A program made the position numbers and the translations under genes. The notes beneath the pieces were generated by a model that saw only the letters and a program-made list of their open reading frames with translations, was not told the origin of the DNA and searched no databases. DNA of 47,352 nt from Bacteroidales bacterium. Its GTDB lineage: Bacteria; Bacteroidota; Bacteroidia; Bacteroidales; P3. Below, in pieces: positions 1 to 9,830 of this stretch (positions within the stretch are counted from its first letter, which is position 1; the number at the start of each line of letters is the position of its first letter). The stretch is taken from assembly GCA_017962615.1 (NCBI GenBank), contig JAGCUZ010000044.1, forward strand, positions 1-47,352. The letters are read 5' to 3'.

Positions 1-965
1 GGGCTTCGATACCAACAGGAGGAGACTGTATCGACCCAGTTTTCGAAGTTCTCGACTATCGGCAAGGGCATGGCAGTGCAGGCGGTGCGGAATATGCCGT
101 GGACGGCGGGCGACGACATCGAGCCGCATTCGGCACGCACATAGACCTCATAGAGGGTGTTGGGAATAAGGTTGTAGAGGGTAACCGCGGTATCGTAGGC
201 GTAGAGGTTGTAGCCCGAACCCGGGACAAGGGGCAACGTGCCATATTCGACACTCCACATAACGGCGCCGCCGAGGCTGTCGCAGTTCAAGAGGCAAGAA
301 TCGGATGAGATGTTGGAAAACCTGAGGTTGCGCGGGGCCGGGCATAGAGGCTCGTCGATAACGACATTGTCGATAGCCTCGGGCACGTTTATATTGCTCC
401 TCATACCAGAGTTGCACCAAACGAAGAGCAACCGGTAGGTGGCCGGAGCGAGGGTAAGCATGGTGTCGACATGCTGCCATGCCGGCTGCCCAACAAGCGC
501 ATTCGGGCCCACCTGTATCCAGCCGTCGGGCACGGTGTCGTTAAAATAGTTGTAGGTGTACCTCGCACCCCGAGGCAGAACGCCAGGCGTCGGGGTGACG
601 GAGTCGGGCACCACATAGACCCGCATAAAATCGAGAGGCAGCAAACCTTTGCAGCACCAATCGAACCGAATATTGCAGAAGGAATCGGCCAGGGTAAACT
701 CATAGTAGGCATAAACCACGCTGACACTGTCGACCGTGTAGGTGTTGGTGGCTCCGTCGTCGTTGAAGATGTAGAGGCTGTGGCTGACACCTTGGTTGGC
801 GGCAGTGCCCACATGCCATTGGTTGGTCTGTGTGCCGTTGAGGAATACCCAGCCGACGGTGTCGGCGGCGGTCTCGAAGCCGGTGCTGTAGTGCACGCCC
901 TGAGCCCTGAGCGGGACGAAACTTAGGGCAAGCAGGAGGGATAACAGGGAAAGACGAAGTTTCAT
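1..965 (-). CDS. T9SS-type secreted adhesin, N-terminal part (cut by window edge)
   Basis: An open frame runs from ATG at 965 to the first base with no stop, giving 321 visible residues; the 3' end lies outside the window. The first 22 residues (MKLRLSLLSLLL...PLRAQ) form a signal peptide. Residues about 23-195 form a beta-sandwich domain with the motif NGTQTNQWHVGTAA, shared with the next gene. It is followed by an Fn3-like module opening with CPAP, then the start of a second sandwich domain (PIVENFENW...SSCW). The protein is closely similar throughout to the start of the gene ending at 1066, so the two are recent tandem paralogues. In the Fn3 module the Trp found in the neighbour (VLSW) is replaced by Cys (LLNC). 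A T9SS sorting domain is expected at the missing C-terminus but cannot be seen. Likely role: cell-surface or secreted adhesin; the ligand is unknown. Confidence 0.85.
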   Translation of the reverse strand, partial: MKLRLSLLSLLLALSFVPLRAQGVHYSTGFETAADTVGWVFLNGTQTNQWHVGTAANQGVSHSLYIFNDDGATNTYTVDSVSVVYAYYEFTLADSFCNIRFDWCCKGLLPLDFMRVYVVPDSVTPTPGVLPRGARYTYNYFNDTVPDGWIQVGPNALVGQPAWQHVDTMLTLAPATYRLLFVWCNSGMRSNINVPEAIDNVVIDEPLCPAPRNLRFSNISSDSCLLNCDSLGGAVMWSVEYGTLPLVPGSGYNLYAYDTAVTLYNLIPNTLYEVYVRAECGSMSSPAVHGIFRTACTAMPLPIVENFENWVDTVSSCWYRS

Positions 966-1023
966 GCCAGAATTAAAAATTAATAATTAAAAATTAAAAA
1001 TTAAATCGTGCCAGCATCTATCA

Positions 1024-1055
1024 TATCAACGTATCAACATATCAACGTATCAACA
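1024..1055. repeat. Four 8-bp TATCAACR units after the downstream end of an adhesin gene
   Basis: Four consecutive octamers alternate TATCAACG and TATCAACA. The same 32-base array occurs at 9900-9931 and 14469-14500, each time just past the stop codon of a minus-strand adhesin gene. An AT-rich stretch of AATTAAAA units lies beside it at about 971-1003. It may act as a transcript 3' end or as a recombination substrate. Confidence 0.8.
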
Positions 1056-1065
1056 AATTATCTTA

Positions 1066-4000
1066 TTATCGAATAACGAGTTTGTGGGTTGTTGTACTGG
1101 TTGGGGTGCGGAGCTTGAGGAAGTAGGTGCCGCGGGAGGGGGCTTGGAGGTGGAAGCACGCGGATGGGGCGGTGGGGATGGTCTGCGCGACGCTCTGGAG
1201 GGCGCGGCCTGCGGCGTCGTATAGGGTGAGGGTGACGGGGCCGGCGGCACCTTTTACCGACACCTCGACATCGCTGCCGGGGGCGGCGGGGTTGGGATAG
1301 ACGGCAATGCTGACGCCTCCGAGGTCGGCTGCGTCGGTGATGCCGTTGGCGGGCTTGGTGGTGAAGGTGCCGCCGAGCCAAGGGCTGTGCAGGCTCTCGG
1401 AGCAGTTATGGCGCACGCGCCACTGATAGGGTGTGGCGGGACGAAGGCTTCGCAGCGTATACTCGTTGGCAGTGACCTCGGCGTAGGTATTCCACTCGGT
1501 GGTGCCTGTCTTGCGGCAGTCCACCTGATAGGTGCCCTCGCCGCCCCAGGTGACGGTGGCGGTAGAGGATGTGGTGTCGCGCACGGCGAGGTCGTAGGGC
1601 GGGTTGCAGGGCGCGGGGTTGATGGTGTGGAAAGTGCTATAGGCCCATTCGCTGGTGTCGGAGTAGCCCACCCCATCGCATATCCTGCGCACACGCCAAT
1701 CGTAAAGCGTAGAATTGATGAGGCCCGTGTAGGTGTAGCAGGAGTCGTTTACAAAATCGCCGGCAGGCCATACGCTGCTCGCCGCCGACTTGCAGGCCAC
1801 CTGGTACAGGCCTGCGTCGCCCCACGACACTGTGGCGCTTGTATTGGTGATGCCCGAGACTGAGAGCGGCGACGGCGGGTCGCAAGAGGTGGGACTGCCG
1901 CATAAGACATTCAACTCATAACCTCTTCCACTCGATATGTAATCGGAAACAAAGAAGACCGTGAGTGCGCCGGAAGTATCGCTGGAACGGACAGTGTTTA
2001 CGTTTATCAAAGATACACCGTATCCGTCCCAAGAAAAAGCACCCAACAAGGTTCCTCCGGTGCCTATGCCATCATAGATATACACAGTATCATTACGGCC
2101 ACACCAGAAGGTGCCGTTCAAGTAGACCTCGCTGCCTCGGTGCATGGGCATAAGGACGACGGTGGAGCGCTGGTTATTGCTGTAGTAGTCGTTCAGGCCG
2201 CCGTCGTCGCACAGCACGCCGCCGCAGAACTGGATGGTGTCGGTTGCGTTGGCGCGCGTAGTCCAAACCCCGAACTGCACAGAGACAAGGATGGCGACAA
2301 ACGAGGTGTCGAGGCCGCAGATGTCGCGCAGGTAGAAATCGTAGTATGCACGTGGGGTTAAGCCTGTGAGCGTTATGGTATTGGCGGTGGTTGCAACCAC
2401 GGTGCCAGTGCCATAGGTGAAGCCTGCAGGGCCGTACTCTATGAGTGACGAAATACGGTTGGGACATGAATTCCAGCTAAGCGTGAGCGATGTTGCCGTT
2501 TTGGCCGACACTCGTAAATCGGTAGGCATAAGGCAGCCACTGCTGTAGTTGAGGGATATATCATCAACATATACCCCGCAGGAGTTCAACATCAGGGCCA
2601 CGCACCTGCCTTGATTGGTGTAGGAGTCGAGCGGGACGGAGTAGCTTTGCCAATACTCGACCAAAGTCAATGTATCGACAGGCGTAAAGGTAGAGACATC
2701 GTAGGGGTTGTCCATAACACCGACGAAGAGCAACGAGTCGTTGCCGTAATTTTTTTTGAGCCATAGCGATAGGGTCAGGCTGCGGACGGGTACACCCACC
2801 ACAGGCAATGTCATATAGGAATATTTACCATTGCCGGCGGCGATGGCAACCATGTGGGTATCGCTGTGGGCACTGTTATTCTCGATGATGCGGAATGCGC
2901 TTGAGGGAGAGTCGTTGGTGCCGAAACGCCAGCAGCTGACGGAGTCGATGCCATACAGCGAGCCGACACGCCACGACGAGAAATCTTCCGTGTAGGGCAG
3001 CTGCACAGGCTGGCAGGCCGTACGCACCCTGCCCTGCAGATAGAACGAAGCATTATTGCCGCACACAGCCTGCACGTAGACGTAATAGGTGGTGTTGGGC
3101 GAGAGCCCGCCCAGCCTGAATACGGTGTCGTTGACATATAATATATTGGCGTTGCCGGTACCAGGCACAATAGGCGTGCTGGAGTACTCGACGGTCCAGC
3201 GTGTGGCGAGGCCGCGCTCGTGCCAGCTGACGGTGCACGAGTCAGCGGCTATATCGCTGAAGGTAAGATCAGATGGAGTGATACACCCCGAAGTGCGGTC
3301 GAGAGTTATATCGTCGATATATATGCTGCTATGAGGCGATTTCAATGCCACATAGCGCCCATTGCCGACATAGGATGCCAACGACACCTCGACGGCACTC
3401 CACTGGTAACCGTCTGTGATAGCTACGGTGTCGACCGGTGTAAAGGTAGTTACATCGTTGGGGTCGGTCATCACACCGATATACACCCAATAACGAGAGG
3501 TAGTTGTAGCTGCCTTATAGACCCAGAAAGCGAGCGTCAGCCCTTGGACGGGGTCGTCGACATAGGTGTACGGCAGAGCCAGGTATTCGCTGTTTGAGCC
3601 GGTGAACTTGATAGATTTGCTGCCCGAATGCGCAAAGTTGGCGCTGACATTGGGGGTATACTGCGTATTACCTGAACTCCGGCTCCTGTGCCAACATGAC
3701 GAGACAGAATCTGTCCAGTTTTCGAAGTTCTCGACTATGGGCAACTGCGCAACATTGCAGTTGGTGTGGAATATGCCGTGGATGGCGGGCGACATCGATG
3801 TTGCACAGTCGGCACGCACATACACCTCGTACGTGGTGTTGGGCGAAAGATACTCAAGGGTGATAGTGGTGTCGTAGGCGTAATCGGTCAAGCCCAAGCC
3901 CGGCACAAGAGGCAATGCGTCGTACTCCAGGCTCCACACGGCAGCAGCGCCTCGGTTGTCCCAGCTCAGGACGCAGGAATCGTTTGTGATATTGCTAAAC

Positions 4001-4647
4001 CTCAGGTTGCGTGGTGTGGGACAGCCCGGCTCGTCGATGACGACATTGTCGACGGCTATCGGCGGATTCATCGCCTCGGTCATACCCGAATTGCACCACA
4101 GGAAGAGCAGCCTGTAAGTCCCCGCAGTGAGCGTCAGCATGGTGTCGACATGCTGCCAGGATGTCTGCCATGCAAGCATGCTCGGCTCAAGCTGAACCCA
4201 ACCAGCCGGTACGGTATCATCATAAAGGTCATACGAATTTGCCGCACCACTCGGCAACTGGCCGGGCGTAAAGGTGGCGGTGGCGGGCACCACGTAGGCA
4301 CGCATGTAATCATGATAGGTTATGCCTTGGCACCGCCAGTCGAACCTGATGTTGCAGATGGGATCGGCCAGGGTGAACTCGTAGTAGGCGTAGACCGCAC
4401 TGGCGCTGCGACCCTCGTAGGCGTAGGTGGCTCCGCTGTCGCTAGAGATATAGAGGCTGTGGCTGATGCCGTAGTCGGCGGCTGTGCCCACATGCCACTG
4501 GTTGGTCTGTGTGCCGTTGAGGAATACCCAGCCGACGGTGTCGGCGGCAGTCTCGAAGCTGGTGCTGTAATGTACGCCCTGAGCCCTGAGCGACGTAAGG
4601 CTTAGGGTGAGAAGGAGGAATAACAGGGAAAGACGGGTAACTTTCAT
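1066..4647 (-). CDS. T9SS-secreted multidomain Fn3/CUB-like adhesin (1193 aa)
   Basis: The start is placed at ATG 4647 (MKVTRLSLLFLLL), because this gives a clean signal peptide ending LRAQ. The frame is open further upstream to 4761, but that extension lies in repeat DNA. Order of domains: signal peptide; beta-sandwich with NGTQTNQWHVGTAA; Fn3 (CPTP); two further sandwich domains (VENFENW..., TEDFSSW...) alternating with Fn3 modules; a CUB-like domain (FCGGVLCDDGG, VYIYDG); two more Fn3 modules; and a C-terminal domain of about 92 residues with YPNP, a TLTLYDAAGR segment and a final KLVIR. That ending is the T9SS type A sorting signal, so the protein should cross the outer membrane by T9SS and be anchored or released. 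I count about five Fn3 modules, most opening C-x-x-P. The binding target is unknown. A closely related paralogue lies just downstream. Confidence 0.9.
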   Translation of the reverse strand: MKVTRLSLLFLLLTLSLTSLRAQGVHYSTSFETAADTVGWVFLNGTQTNQWHVGTAADYGISHSLYISSDSGATYAYEGRSASAVYAYYEFTLADPICNIRFDWRCQGITYHDYMRAYVVPATATFTPGQLPSGAANSYDLYDDTVPAGWVQLEPSMLAWQTSWQHVDTMLTLTAGTYRLLFLWCNSGMTEAMNPPIAVDNVVIDEPGCPTPRNLRFSNITNDSCVLSWDNRGAAAVWSLEYDALPLVPGLGLTDYAYDTTITLEYLSPNTTYEVYVRADCATSMSPAIHGIFHTNCNVAQLPIVENFENWTDSVSSCWHRSRSSGNTQYTPNVSANFAHSGSKSIKFTGSNSEYLALPYTYVDDPVQGLTLAFWVYKAATTTSRYWVYIGVMTDPNDVTTFTPVDTVAITDGYQWSAVEVSLASYVGNGRYVALKSPHSSIYIDDITLDRTSGCITPSDLTFSDIAADSCTVSWHERGLATRWTVEYSSTPIVPGTGNANILYVNDTVFRLGGLSPNTTYYVYVQAVCGNNASFYLQGRVRTACQPVQLPYTEDFSSWRVGSLYGIDSVSCWRFGTNDSPSSAFRIIENNSAHSDTHMVAIAAGNGKYSYMTLPVVGVPVRSLTLSLWLKKNYGNDSLLFVGVMDNPYDVSTFTPVDTLTLVEYWQSYSVPLDSYTNQGRCVALMLNSCGVYVDDISLNYSSGCLMPTDLRVSAKTATSLTLSWNSCPNRISSLIEYGPAGFTYGTGTVVATTANTITLTGLTPRAYYDFYLRDICGLDTSFVAILVSVQFGVWTTRANATDTIQFCGGVLCDDGGLNDYYSNNQRSTVVLMPMHRGSEVYLNGTFWCGRNDTVYIYDGIGTGGTLLGAFSWDGYGVSLINVNTVRSSDTSGALTVFFVSDYISSGRGYELNVLCGSPTSCDPPSPLSVSGITNTSATVSWGDAGLYQVACKSAASSVWPAGDFVNDSCYTYTGLINSTLYDWRVRRICDGVGYSDTSEWAYSTFHTINPAPCNPPYDLAVRDTTSSTATVTWGGEGTYQVDCRKTGTTEWNTYAEVTANEYTLRSLRPATPYQWRVRHNCSESLHSPWLGGTFTTKPANGITDAADLGGVSIAVYPNPAAPGSDVEVSVKGAAGPVTLTLYDAAGRALQSVAQTIPTAPSACFHLQAPSRGTYFLKLRTPTSTTTHKLVIR

Positions 4648-4708
4648 AGATACGATAGATATGATAGATACAATAGAGGTTGGCGCAATTTTAGTTATTA
4701 GTTCGAAG

Positions 4709-4856
4709 AAACTGTTTTGATTTAGGTCGCTTCGCTCAAAATCTTTCAAAATCCTATTCAAAATCTTTCATTTTGTTTGATTTTCTTTTAGATTTTGTTT
4801 GATTTTGAGCCCGAAGGGCGACCATGATAATCTAGACAACAAATTCAAAACAATTT
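4709..4856. mobile_element. MITE-like fold-back element, short copy
   Basis: This 148-bp AT-rich element has ends AAACTGTTTTGA (4709-4720) and, inverted, TCAAAACAATTT (4845-4856), one mismatch apart. Its interior repeats CAAAATCTTTC on the left and GATTTTGTTTG on the right, so it can fold on itself. Next to the ends lie GGTCGCTTCG and, inverted, CGAAGGGCGACC. A longer copy is at 28041-28278; the right-hand 119 bp or so of the two copies differ at only about 3 positions. It encodes nothing. No clear target-site duplication is visible, and the class is inferred from structure alone. Confidence 0.65.
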
Positions 4857-5063
4857 CTAAGTTCTAAGTTTAAAGTTGTTGGCGCGTTTAAAAAATTGTG
4901 GCGCTTTATATATAAAGAGTCAAAAAAGGGGTCAAAAGTTACAAGGGGGTATGCGAAGTTACTAACAAGTTATTAACAATCGAATACTGCGGATTGGTAA
5001 TCAAGAATATACAAATTACACTTTTTTTCTATTGTTATCGTGTAATGTCGTGATGCCGGGGCC

Positions 5064-5093
5064 AAAAAAAAGCCGGACGGTGAGGTTCGGCTT
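5064..5093 (-). terminator. Rho-independent terminator after adhesin gene
   Basis: Read on the minus strand, AAGCCGAAC pairs with GTCCGGCTT (one G-U pair) and is followed by an eight-T run at 5071-5064. It sits about 55 bases past the stop codon of the adhesin gene ending at 5148, so it should end the transcript of the upstream adhesin genes. Confidence 0.8.
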
Positions 5094-5102
5094 TAGGGTA
5101 TA

Positions 5103-5140
5103 GTGACGAGAGCGGCGGCTGATGCCGCCGCTCTCGTCAC
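5103..5140. terminator. Perfect 17-bp hairpin directly after an adhesin stop codon
   Basis: GTGACGAGAGCGGCGGC (5103-5119) is perfectly complementary to 5124-5140, with a four-base loop. It begins 8 bases past the stop codon on the minus strand and precedes the T-tailed terminator. It has no T-run of its own, so it is more likely an mRNA 3'-end stabiliser or part of a tandem terminator. Confidence 0.6.
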
Positions 5141-5147
5141 ATTGATA

Positions 5148-8100
5148 TTATCGCACTATGAGCTTCTGCACTGAGATGCGGGTGTCGGTCTGCACCTTGA
5201 CGAAATAGGTGCCGCGGGCCACGCCGTGCAGGTCGAAACGCTTGGTGCAGTCGGCCTGGCAGGTCTGCATGCTGTGCTGCATGGTGCGTCCGGTGATGTC
5301 GAGCAACGTCACCGACGCCACACCGTCTACGCCCTTTATCGACACCTCGACATCGCTGCCGTTGGTGGCGGGGTTGGGATAGATGACGACGCTGACACCG
5401 CCGAGATCGGCGGTGGATATGCCGTCGCCGCCGCCACCTGCCGTGGTGAAGTTGCCGGTCATCCAGTCGCTGTAGTCGTCGGCGGCGCACACCTTACGCA
5501 CACGCCAGTCGTAGCGCGTGGCGGGGATGAGGCCATTGAAGGTGCAGGAGTTGGCACTGACCTGCGTGGCATCGCCCCACGAGGAGGATGCCGAGGTCTT
5601 GTAGGCCACCTCGAACTGGCCAGAGCCTGTCCAAGTAACCGTTGCGCTGCCCGTGGTGATGTTGGACACGTTGAGACCCGTAGGAGCCTCACAGGGGTCG
5701 GGGCCGCCACCGCCCTGCTGGGTGGTGAAGTTGCCCGTAGCCCAGTCGCTGTTGTCGCCGTTGCTGCATACGCGGCGCACGCGCCAGTCGTACTGCGTGG
5801 CGGCGTTGAGACCTGTGATGTTATAGCTGTTGGTGCTCACCTGCGTGCTTGGAGCCCACGAGGAGGACGATGCAGCCTTGTAGGACACCTCGAACTGGCC
5901 GCTGCCGGTCCATGTCACCGTCGCACTCGACGTGGTGGTAGCGGTGACGCTGAGACCTGTAGGCGCATCGCACGGGTCAGCACCCTGCTGCGTGGTGAAG
6001 CTGCCAGAGGCCCAGCTGCTGTAGTTGCTGCTGCCACATACCTTGCGCACGCGCCAGTCGTACTGCGTGGCAGCGTTGAGGCCTGTGAAGGTGTGGTTGT
6101 TGGTACTCACCGTTGTGCTGGTGCTCCACGACGAAGAGGAAGCGGCCTTGTAGGAGACCTCGAAGGAGCCAGAGCCGCTCCACGACACTGTAGCGCTGTT
6201 GTCGGTTGTTGTCGTGGTGCTGAGGCTTGTAGGAGCATCGCACGGCGGGGTGCTGCCGCCTCCAATGTTGCCAATGAAGATATCGTCGAGGACTATTCCA
6301 TAGCCATAGTCGCAATCTGCCAAGAAGGAGAGCTGCACATTGGTGTAGCCCGCGAGTGAGAGGGTGTCGCATTGCCATATGTCGATACTCGACGTGTAGT
6401 GGGCCAGGAGTGTCCATGCTCCGGACGAGCCGCTACGAGCATATACGGACAGTTCGTCCTGGTCGCCAGCCCAATCTTCCTGCATGTGCCAGAAGGTAAG
6501 CTTAGGCGACGTCAGCGCACTGATGTCGAACACCGGCGAGGTGAGGCGCACCGATGCCGACTGGCTCTCGCATAACACAGTATTAATGCCACCGTGGGGG
6601 TTAAGCTCGGTGCCGTTGTAATAGGCACCATGGTCTATGACTTCCCATACATCGGAGGTTCCATCCTGAATCCAGCAATTGGGAAGGCCACTGCTGACCG
6701 ACTCAAAACCTTCATTGTATCCTTGAGCTGTAACCACTGTGGGAGGGCATGCAAGATTGAATGTTATCGATGTGGCAAGACCCGTGTCGCCAACGCTGCA
6801 TATCGGACGCACAGAGACACTGTAATTGATGCCACTTGTGAGCGAGTTGAGGGTGTGCGTCGGTGTGCTTACGTATGTTCTGTTTGTACCATCGTAGACC
6901 TCCCACTGGCTTTCGCTGCCGCCGGCGGTCCATGTGATGGTGGCCGATGTGGAGGTTGAGCTTGCCACGGCCAGGTTGGTGACGCGCGGGCATGTGTTGC
7001 TCGAGCACGTCACATTAAGAATATATCCGTCGTTCGTTACCGACCCGTCGGATGTAAACAACACCGTAAGGGCTCCCGAGTTGTCGGTCGAGGTGAACGG
7101 ACCCACCGTCATCTGCGTTCCAGAGGATGTTGACGTTATTTCGCAAAGCTGCTGGGTTCCGCTTGTGCCAACGCCGTCGTAGACATACAAATGGTCGCAG
7201 CAATCTTCGCCGGTGTATGTGCCTTGCAACGACACAACACCACCAGGACCTGATGGCATCAATATCACGGTTGAGGTCTGGCCATTGCTGTAAGAAGCAG
7301 TAGGACCGCCATCATCGTACAACACGCCGCCGCAAAGTATCACGGTGTCGGTCATGCCAGCCCTCGTGCACCAAGAGCCCGGAGTTGCCGTTACAGGACC
7401 TACCACACGCGACGAATCGCCCGCACCGCACACACTGCGCAGATAGAAATCGTAGGTGGCTCCCGTAGTGAGGCTGTTCACGACAATGGAGTCGTCGTAG
7501 GAGGTCAGCGCCGTGCCGGTGCCGTAGGCAAACCCGCTGGCGCCATACTCTATGAGATATTCCGTCGAGTTTGGATCCAGGGTCCATTCCAGTTTCACAG
7601 ATGTCGATGTGTTGCTCGCCATGTGGAAATTCGTAGGAGTGGCACAGGTTGGTATATAATCAAGATATATGTCGTCGATGTATGGATAGCAGTAGACGTT
7701 GTCGGGCGACAGCAGCGCCACATAATGCCCATTGCCGGTATAGTTGGTCAGCGGCACTTCGACGTATTCCCACACAGATGTAGACGCCGGTGTCACCGTC
7801 TGCACCAAGGTAAAGGTGCTCACATCCTCGGGGTTTGACATAACGCCGACATTAACGGCATGGGTATAAGAGGTGTTGCTCTTGTATATCCAGAACGAAA
7901 CCATTAGTGTGTTGACCGGGTCGGAGACAAAGGGCAACGCCAAATAGGACCACGAGCTGCTTGTGGAATATAGATACAACGAATTGCTTCCGCTGTGGGC
8001 ATAACTGGTAGTGGCATAGGGATAATAGCTTGTTGTGCTGTAGTTTGAACCACGATGCCAGCAAGGGGTCACGTAGGCCGAGCTGGAGCCTGTTTCCCAG

Positions 8101-9797
8101 TTGTCGAAGTTCTCTGTAACAGGCAGTGTAGCCGAGGTGCAGGCTGTGCGGAAGGTACCGTAGACGTTGCGCGAGGTGTCGCCACCGCAGTCGGCGTGTA
8201 CATAGACATGGTACTCGGTGCTGGCGTTCAAGTATTCCAACACCAACATAGTGTCGTATACATATTCAACGGTGCCTTGGCCGACACCTGGTGTAAAAGC
8301 CGAATCGGCATACTCCACGACCCACATCGTGGCATTGCCACGCTCATGCCATGTAATAATGCACGAATCGGTTGTAATATTACTGAATGTCAAGTTGGAA
8401 GGTCTCAAGCATGTAGGCAATATATCAAGCTCTATATCGTCTATATACATACTACTGGTACTGCTGTTGTTCATTGTTCTGAAAGCCACATAGTGGCCGT
8501 TCCCCGTGTACGACGACAGCGGCACTTCCTCAAAGAACTCCCAAACAGAGGTTGTCGTCGGCGAGATAGTTCTCACCGCGGTAAAGGTTGATATATCCGA
8601 TGGATCGGTCATCACACCCAACTGAAGCTCGTAGGAAGAACTGGTCTTATATGCCCAAAAAGAAATCTGCAGGTTGCTGGCCTGTTCTTCCACGTATGGG
8701 AAAGCAATATATGTATATACCGACGAGCCCGAAGAGTAGAAGTATAGCGACTTGCCGTCACCATGCGAATATGAGGTGCTTACATACGGATAACCTGTGC
8801 TGTATGTCGAACCTTTGGACCAGCACGGTCCCACATACGGTCCCGAACTTGTTGTCCACGACGCGAAATCTTCGATCAAAGGCAGTTGAGCTCCGAGGCA
8901 TGCCGTTGTGAAGGTAAGGAGAACGTTGGACGATGTGTCGCCACCACAGTCGGAATGCAGGTACACATGGTAGGTGGTACTTGGCTCAAGATACTCAAGA
9001 ACGTAGAAAGTGTCGTATGCATATACGACATTACCGAGGTTGTTGCCTGGGACGAAGTTCGTACTGTCGTATTCAATCACCCATGATGAGGCCGTGCCAA
9101 GCTCGCGCCACGAAATGATGCATGAGTCGGGCGTAAGATACACCGCCGAGAACATATCGGGTCGTGGGCATGTAGGCTCAACAATGCTTACATTGTCGAT
9201 ACAGCCACCAGGCATAGTACCCACGCTGCCGTCATTGCACCAGAGGAAGACGAGGCGCCACGTGCCGGCACTCAAGCCAGCTGTTGTGCTGAACGTCTGC
9301 CAGCTGCTCTGCAGGTTGAGTTTGCCGTTCGACACATCAATCCATCCCGTCGGAGCCGAAGCGGTGGAAAAGCTGTTCGAGCTCGTTCCCCCGTCGGGAG
9401 TCTGGCCAGGGGTAAGCGTCGCCGATGCCGGCGCCAGAAACACCCTGATGTAGTCATAATTGCCTTCGCCATAGCACTTCCAGTCGAAACTTATCTCCAA
9501 GCCTGCCGTCTGCTGCAGCGTAAACTCATAGTATGCATACGCAAAGCTCGTACTGCTTATAGTATAACTAGCCGAGGTTCCGTTGTCACTCGATACATAC
9601 AGACCACCCGAGCCTGTAGAGTAGGCCGCAGAGCCTATAGACCACTTGTTGGTTTGCGAGCCGCCAAGCAACACCCATTCGGTATTGTCATCCGAGGACT
9701 CGAAACCCGTGCTGTAGTTAACGTTCTGGGCATTGACAGGCCTCAGGCCTATTGTAGCCAAAGCCACCGTTAGTAAGATGAAACTTAATCTTTTCAT
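5148..9797 (-). CDS. T9SS-secreted multidomain Fn3/CUB-like adhesin (1549 aa)
   Basis: ATG 9797 opens a signal peptide (MKRLSFILLTVALATIG...VNAQ). Visible order: N-terminal beta-sandwich with GGSQTNKW and SSDNGTS; Fn3 (CPRP); two sandwich domains (IEDFASW..., TENFDNW...) separated by an Fn3; Fn3 (CATP); a CUB-like domain (LCGGVLYDDGG, LYVYDGVG); Fn3 (CPRV); a MAM/cleaved-adhesin-like domain ending VLDDIFIGN; three near-identical Fn3 modules opening C-[DE]-A-P-T and containing YDWRVRKVC; and a T9SS type A sorting domain from about residue 1459 (YPNP, SVTLLDITGR, YFVKVQT, KLIVR). I count about seven Fn3 modules. The last three are so alike in sequence that internal duplication or gene conversion is likely. 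The product should be secreted and displayed by T9SS. The substrate or ligand is unknown; glycan, host or cell-cell adhesion are all possible. Confidence 0.92.
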   Translation of the reverse strand: MKRLSFILLTVALATIGLRPVNAQNVNYSTGFESSDDNTEWVLLGGSQTNKWSIGSAAYSTGSGGLYVSSDNGTSASYTISSTSFAYAYYEFTLQQTAGLEISFDWKCYGEGNYDYIRVFLAPASATLTPGQTPDGGTSSNSFSTASAPTGWIDVSNGKLNLQSSWQTFSTTAGLSAGTWRLVFLWCNDGSVGTMPGGCIDNVSIVEPTCPRPDMFSAVYLTPDSCIISWRELGTASSWVIEYDSTNFVPGNNLGNVVYAYDTFYVLEYLEPSTTYHVYLHSDCGGDTSSNVLLTFTTACLGAQLPLIEDFASWTTSSGPYVGPCWSKGSTYSTGYPYVSTSYSHGDGKSLYFYSSGSSVYTYIAFPYVEEQASNLQISFWAYKTSSSYELQLGVMTDPSDISTFTAVRTISPTTTSVWEFFEEVPLSSYTGNGHYVAFRTMNNSSTSSMYIDDIELDILPTCLRPSNLTFSNITTDSCIITWHERGNATMWVVEYADSAFTPGVGQGTVEYVYDTMLVLEYLNASTEYHVYVHADCGGDTSRNVYGTFRTACTSATLPVTENFDNWETGSSSAYVTPCWHRGSNYSTTSYYPYATTSYAHSGSNSLYLYSTSSSWSYLALPFVSDPVNTLMVSFWIYKSNTSYTHAVNVGVMSNPEDVSTFTLVQTVTPASTSVWEYVEVPLTNYTGNGHYVALLSPDNVYCYPYIDDIYLDYIPTCATPTNFHMASNTSTSVKLEWTLDPNSTEYLIEYGASGFAYGTGTALTSYDDSIVVNSLTTGATYDFYLRSVCGAGDSSRVVGPVTATPGSWCTRAGMTDTVILCGGVLYDDGGPTASYSNGQTSTVILMPSGPGGVVSLQGTYTGEDCCDHLYVYDGVGTSGTQQLCEITSTSSGTQMTVGPFTSTDNSGALTVLFTSDGSVTNDGYILNVTCSSNTCPRVTNLAVASSTSTSATITWTAGGSESQWEVYDGTNRTYVSTPTHTLNSLTSGINYSVSVRPICSVGDTGLATSITFNLACPPTVVTAQGYNEGFESVSSGLPNCWIQDGTSDVWEVIDHGAYYNGTELNPHGGINTVLCESQSASVRLTSPVFDISALTSPKLTFWHMQEDWAGDQDELSVYARSGSSGAWTLLAHYTSSIDIWQCDTLSLAGYTNVQLSFLADCDYGYGIVLDDIFIGNIGGGSTPPCDAPTSLSTTTTTDNSATVSWSGSGSFEVSYKAASSSSWSTSTTVSTNNHTFTGLNAATQYDWRVRKVCGSSNYSSWASGSFTTQQGADPCDAPTGLSVTATTTSSATVTWTGSGQFEVSYKAASSSSWAPSTQVSTNSYNITGLNAATQYDWRVRRVCSNGDNSDWATGNFTTQQGGGGPDPCEAPTGLNVSNITTGSATVTWTGSGQFEVAYKTSASSSWGDATQVSANSCTFNGLIPATRYDWRVRKVCAADDYSDWMTGNFTTAGGGGDGISTADLGGVSVVIYPNPATNGSDVEVSIKGVDGVASVTLLDITGRTMQHSMQTCQADCTKRFDLHGVARGTYFVKVQTDTRISVQKLIVR

Positions 9798-9830
9798 AAA
9801 TGTATTTTGTATTGTTTTTATCTGTTTATT

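Larger units (their letters stand above)
4648..5147. other. 500-bp gene-free spacer between two adhesin genes
   Basis: It holds, from left to right, short AT-rich direct repeats (ATAGATA-type) just before the downstream adhesin gene, a MITE-like element (4709-4856), a fragment of the TAAGTTCTAAG repeat family (about 4857-4880), a 14-base palindrome CTTTATATATAAAG at 4904-4917, a terminator (5064-5093) and a strong hairpin (5103-5140). I see no coding sequence and no clear TAnnTTTG promoter for the gene that starts at 4647. Confidence 0.6.

Noticed and set aside
5103-5140. Phase-variation inversion site
   Set aside because: The arms are perfect inverted repeats but only four bases apart, so they form a hairpin and could not invert a segment. 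No recombinase gene is near.
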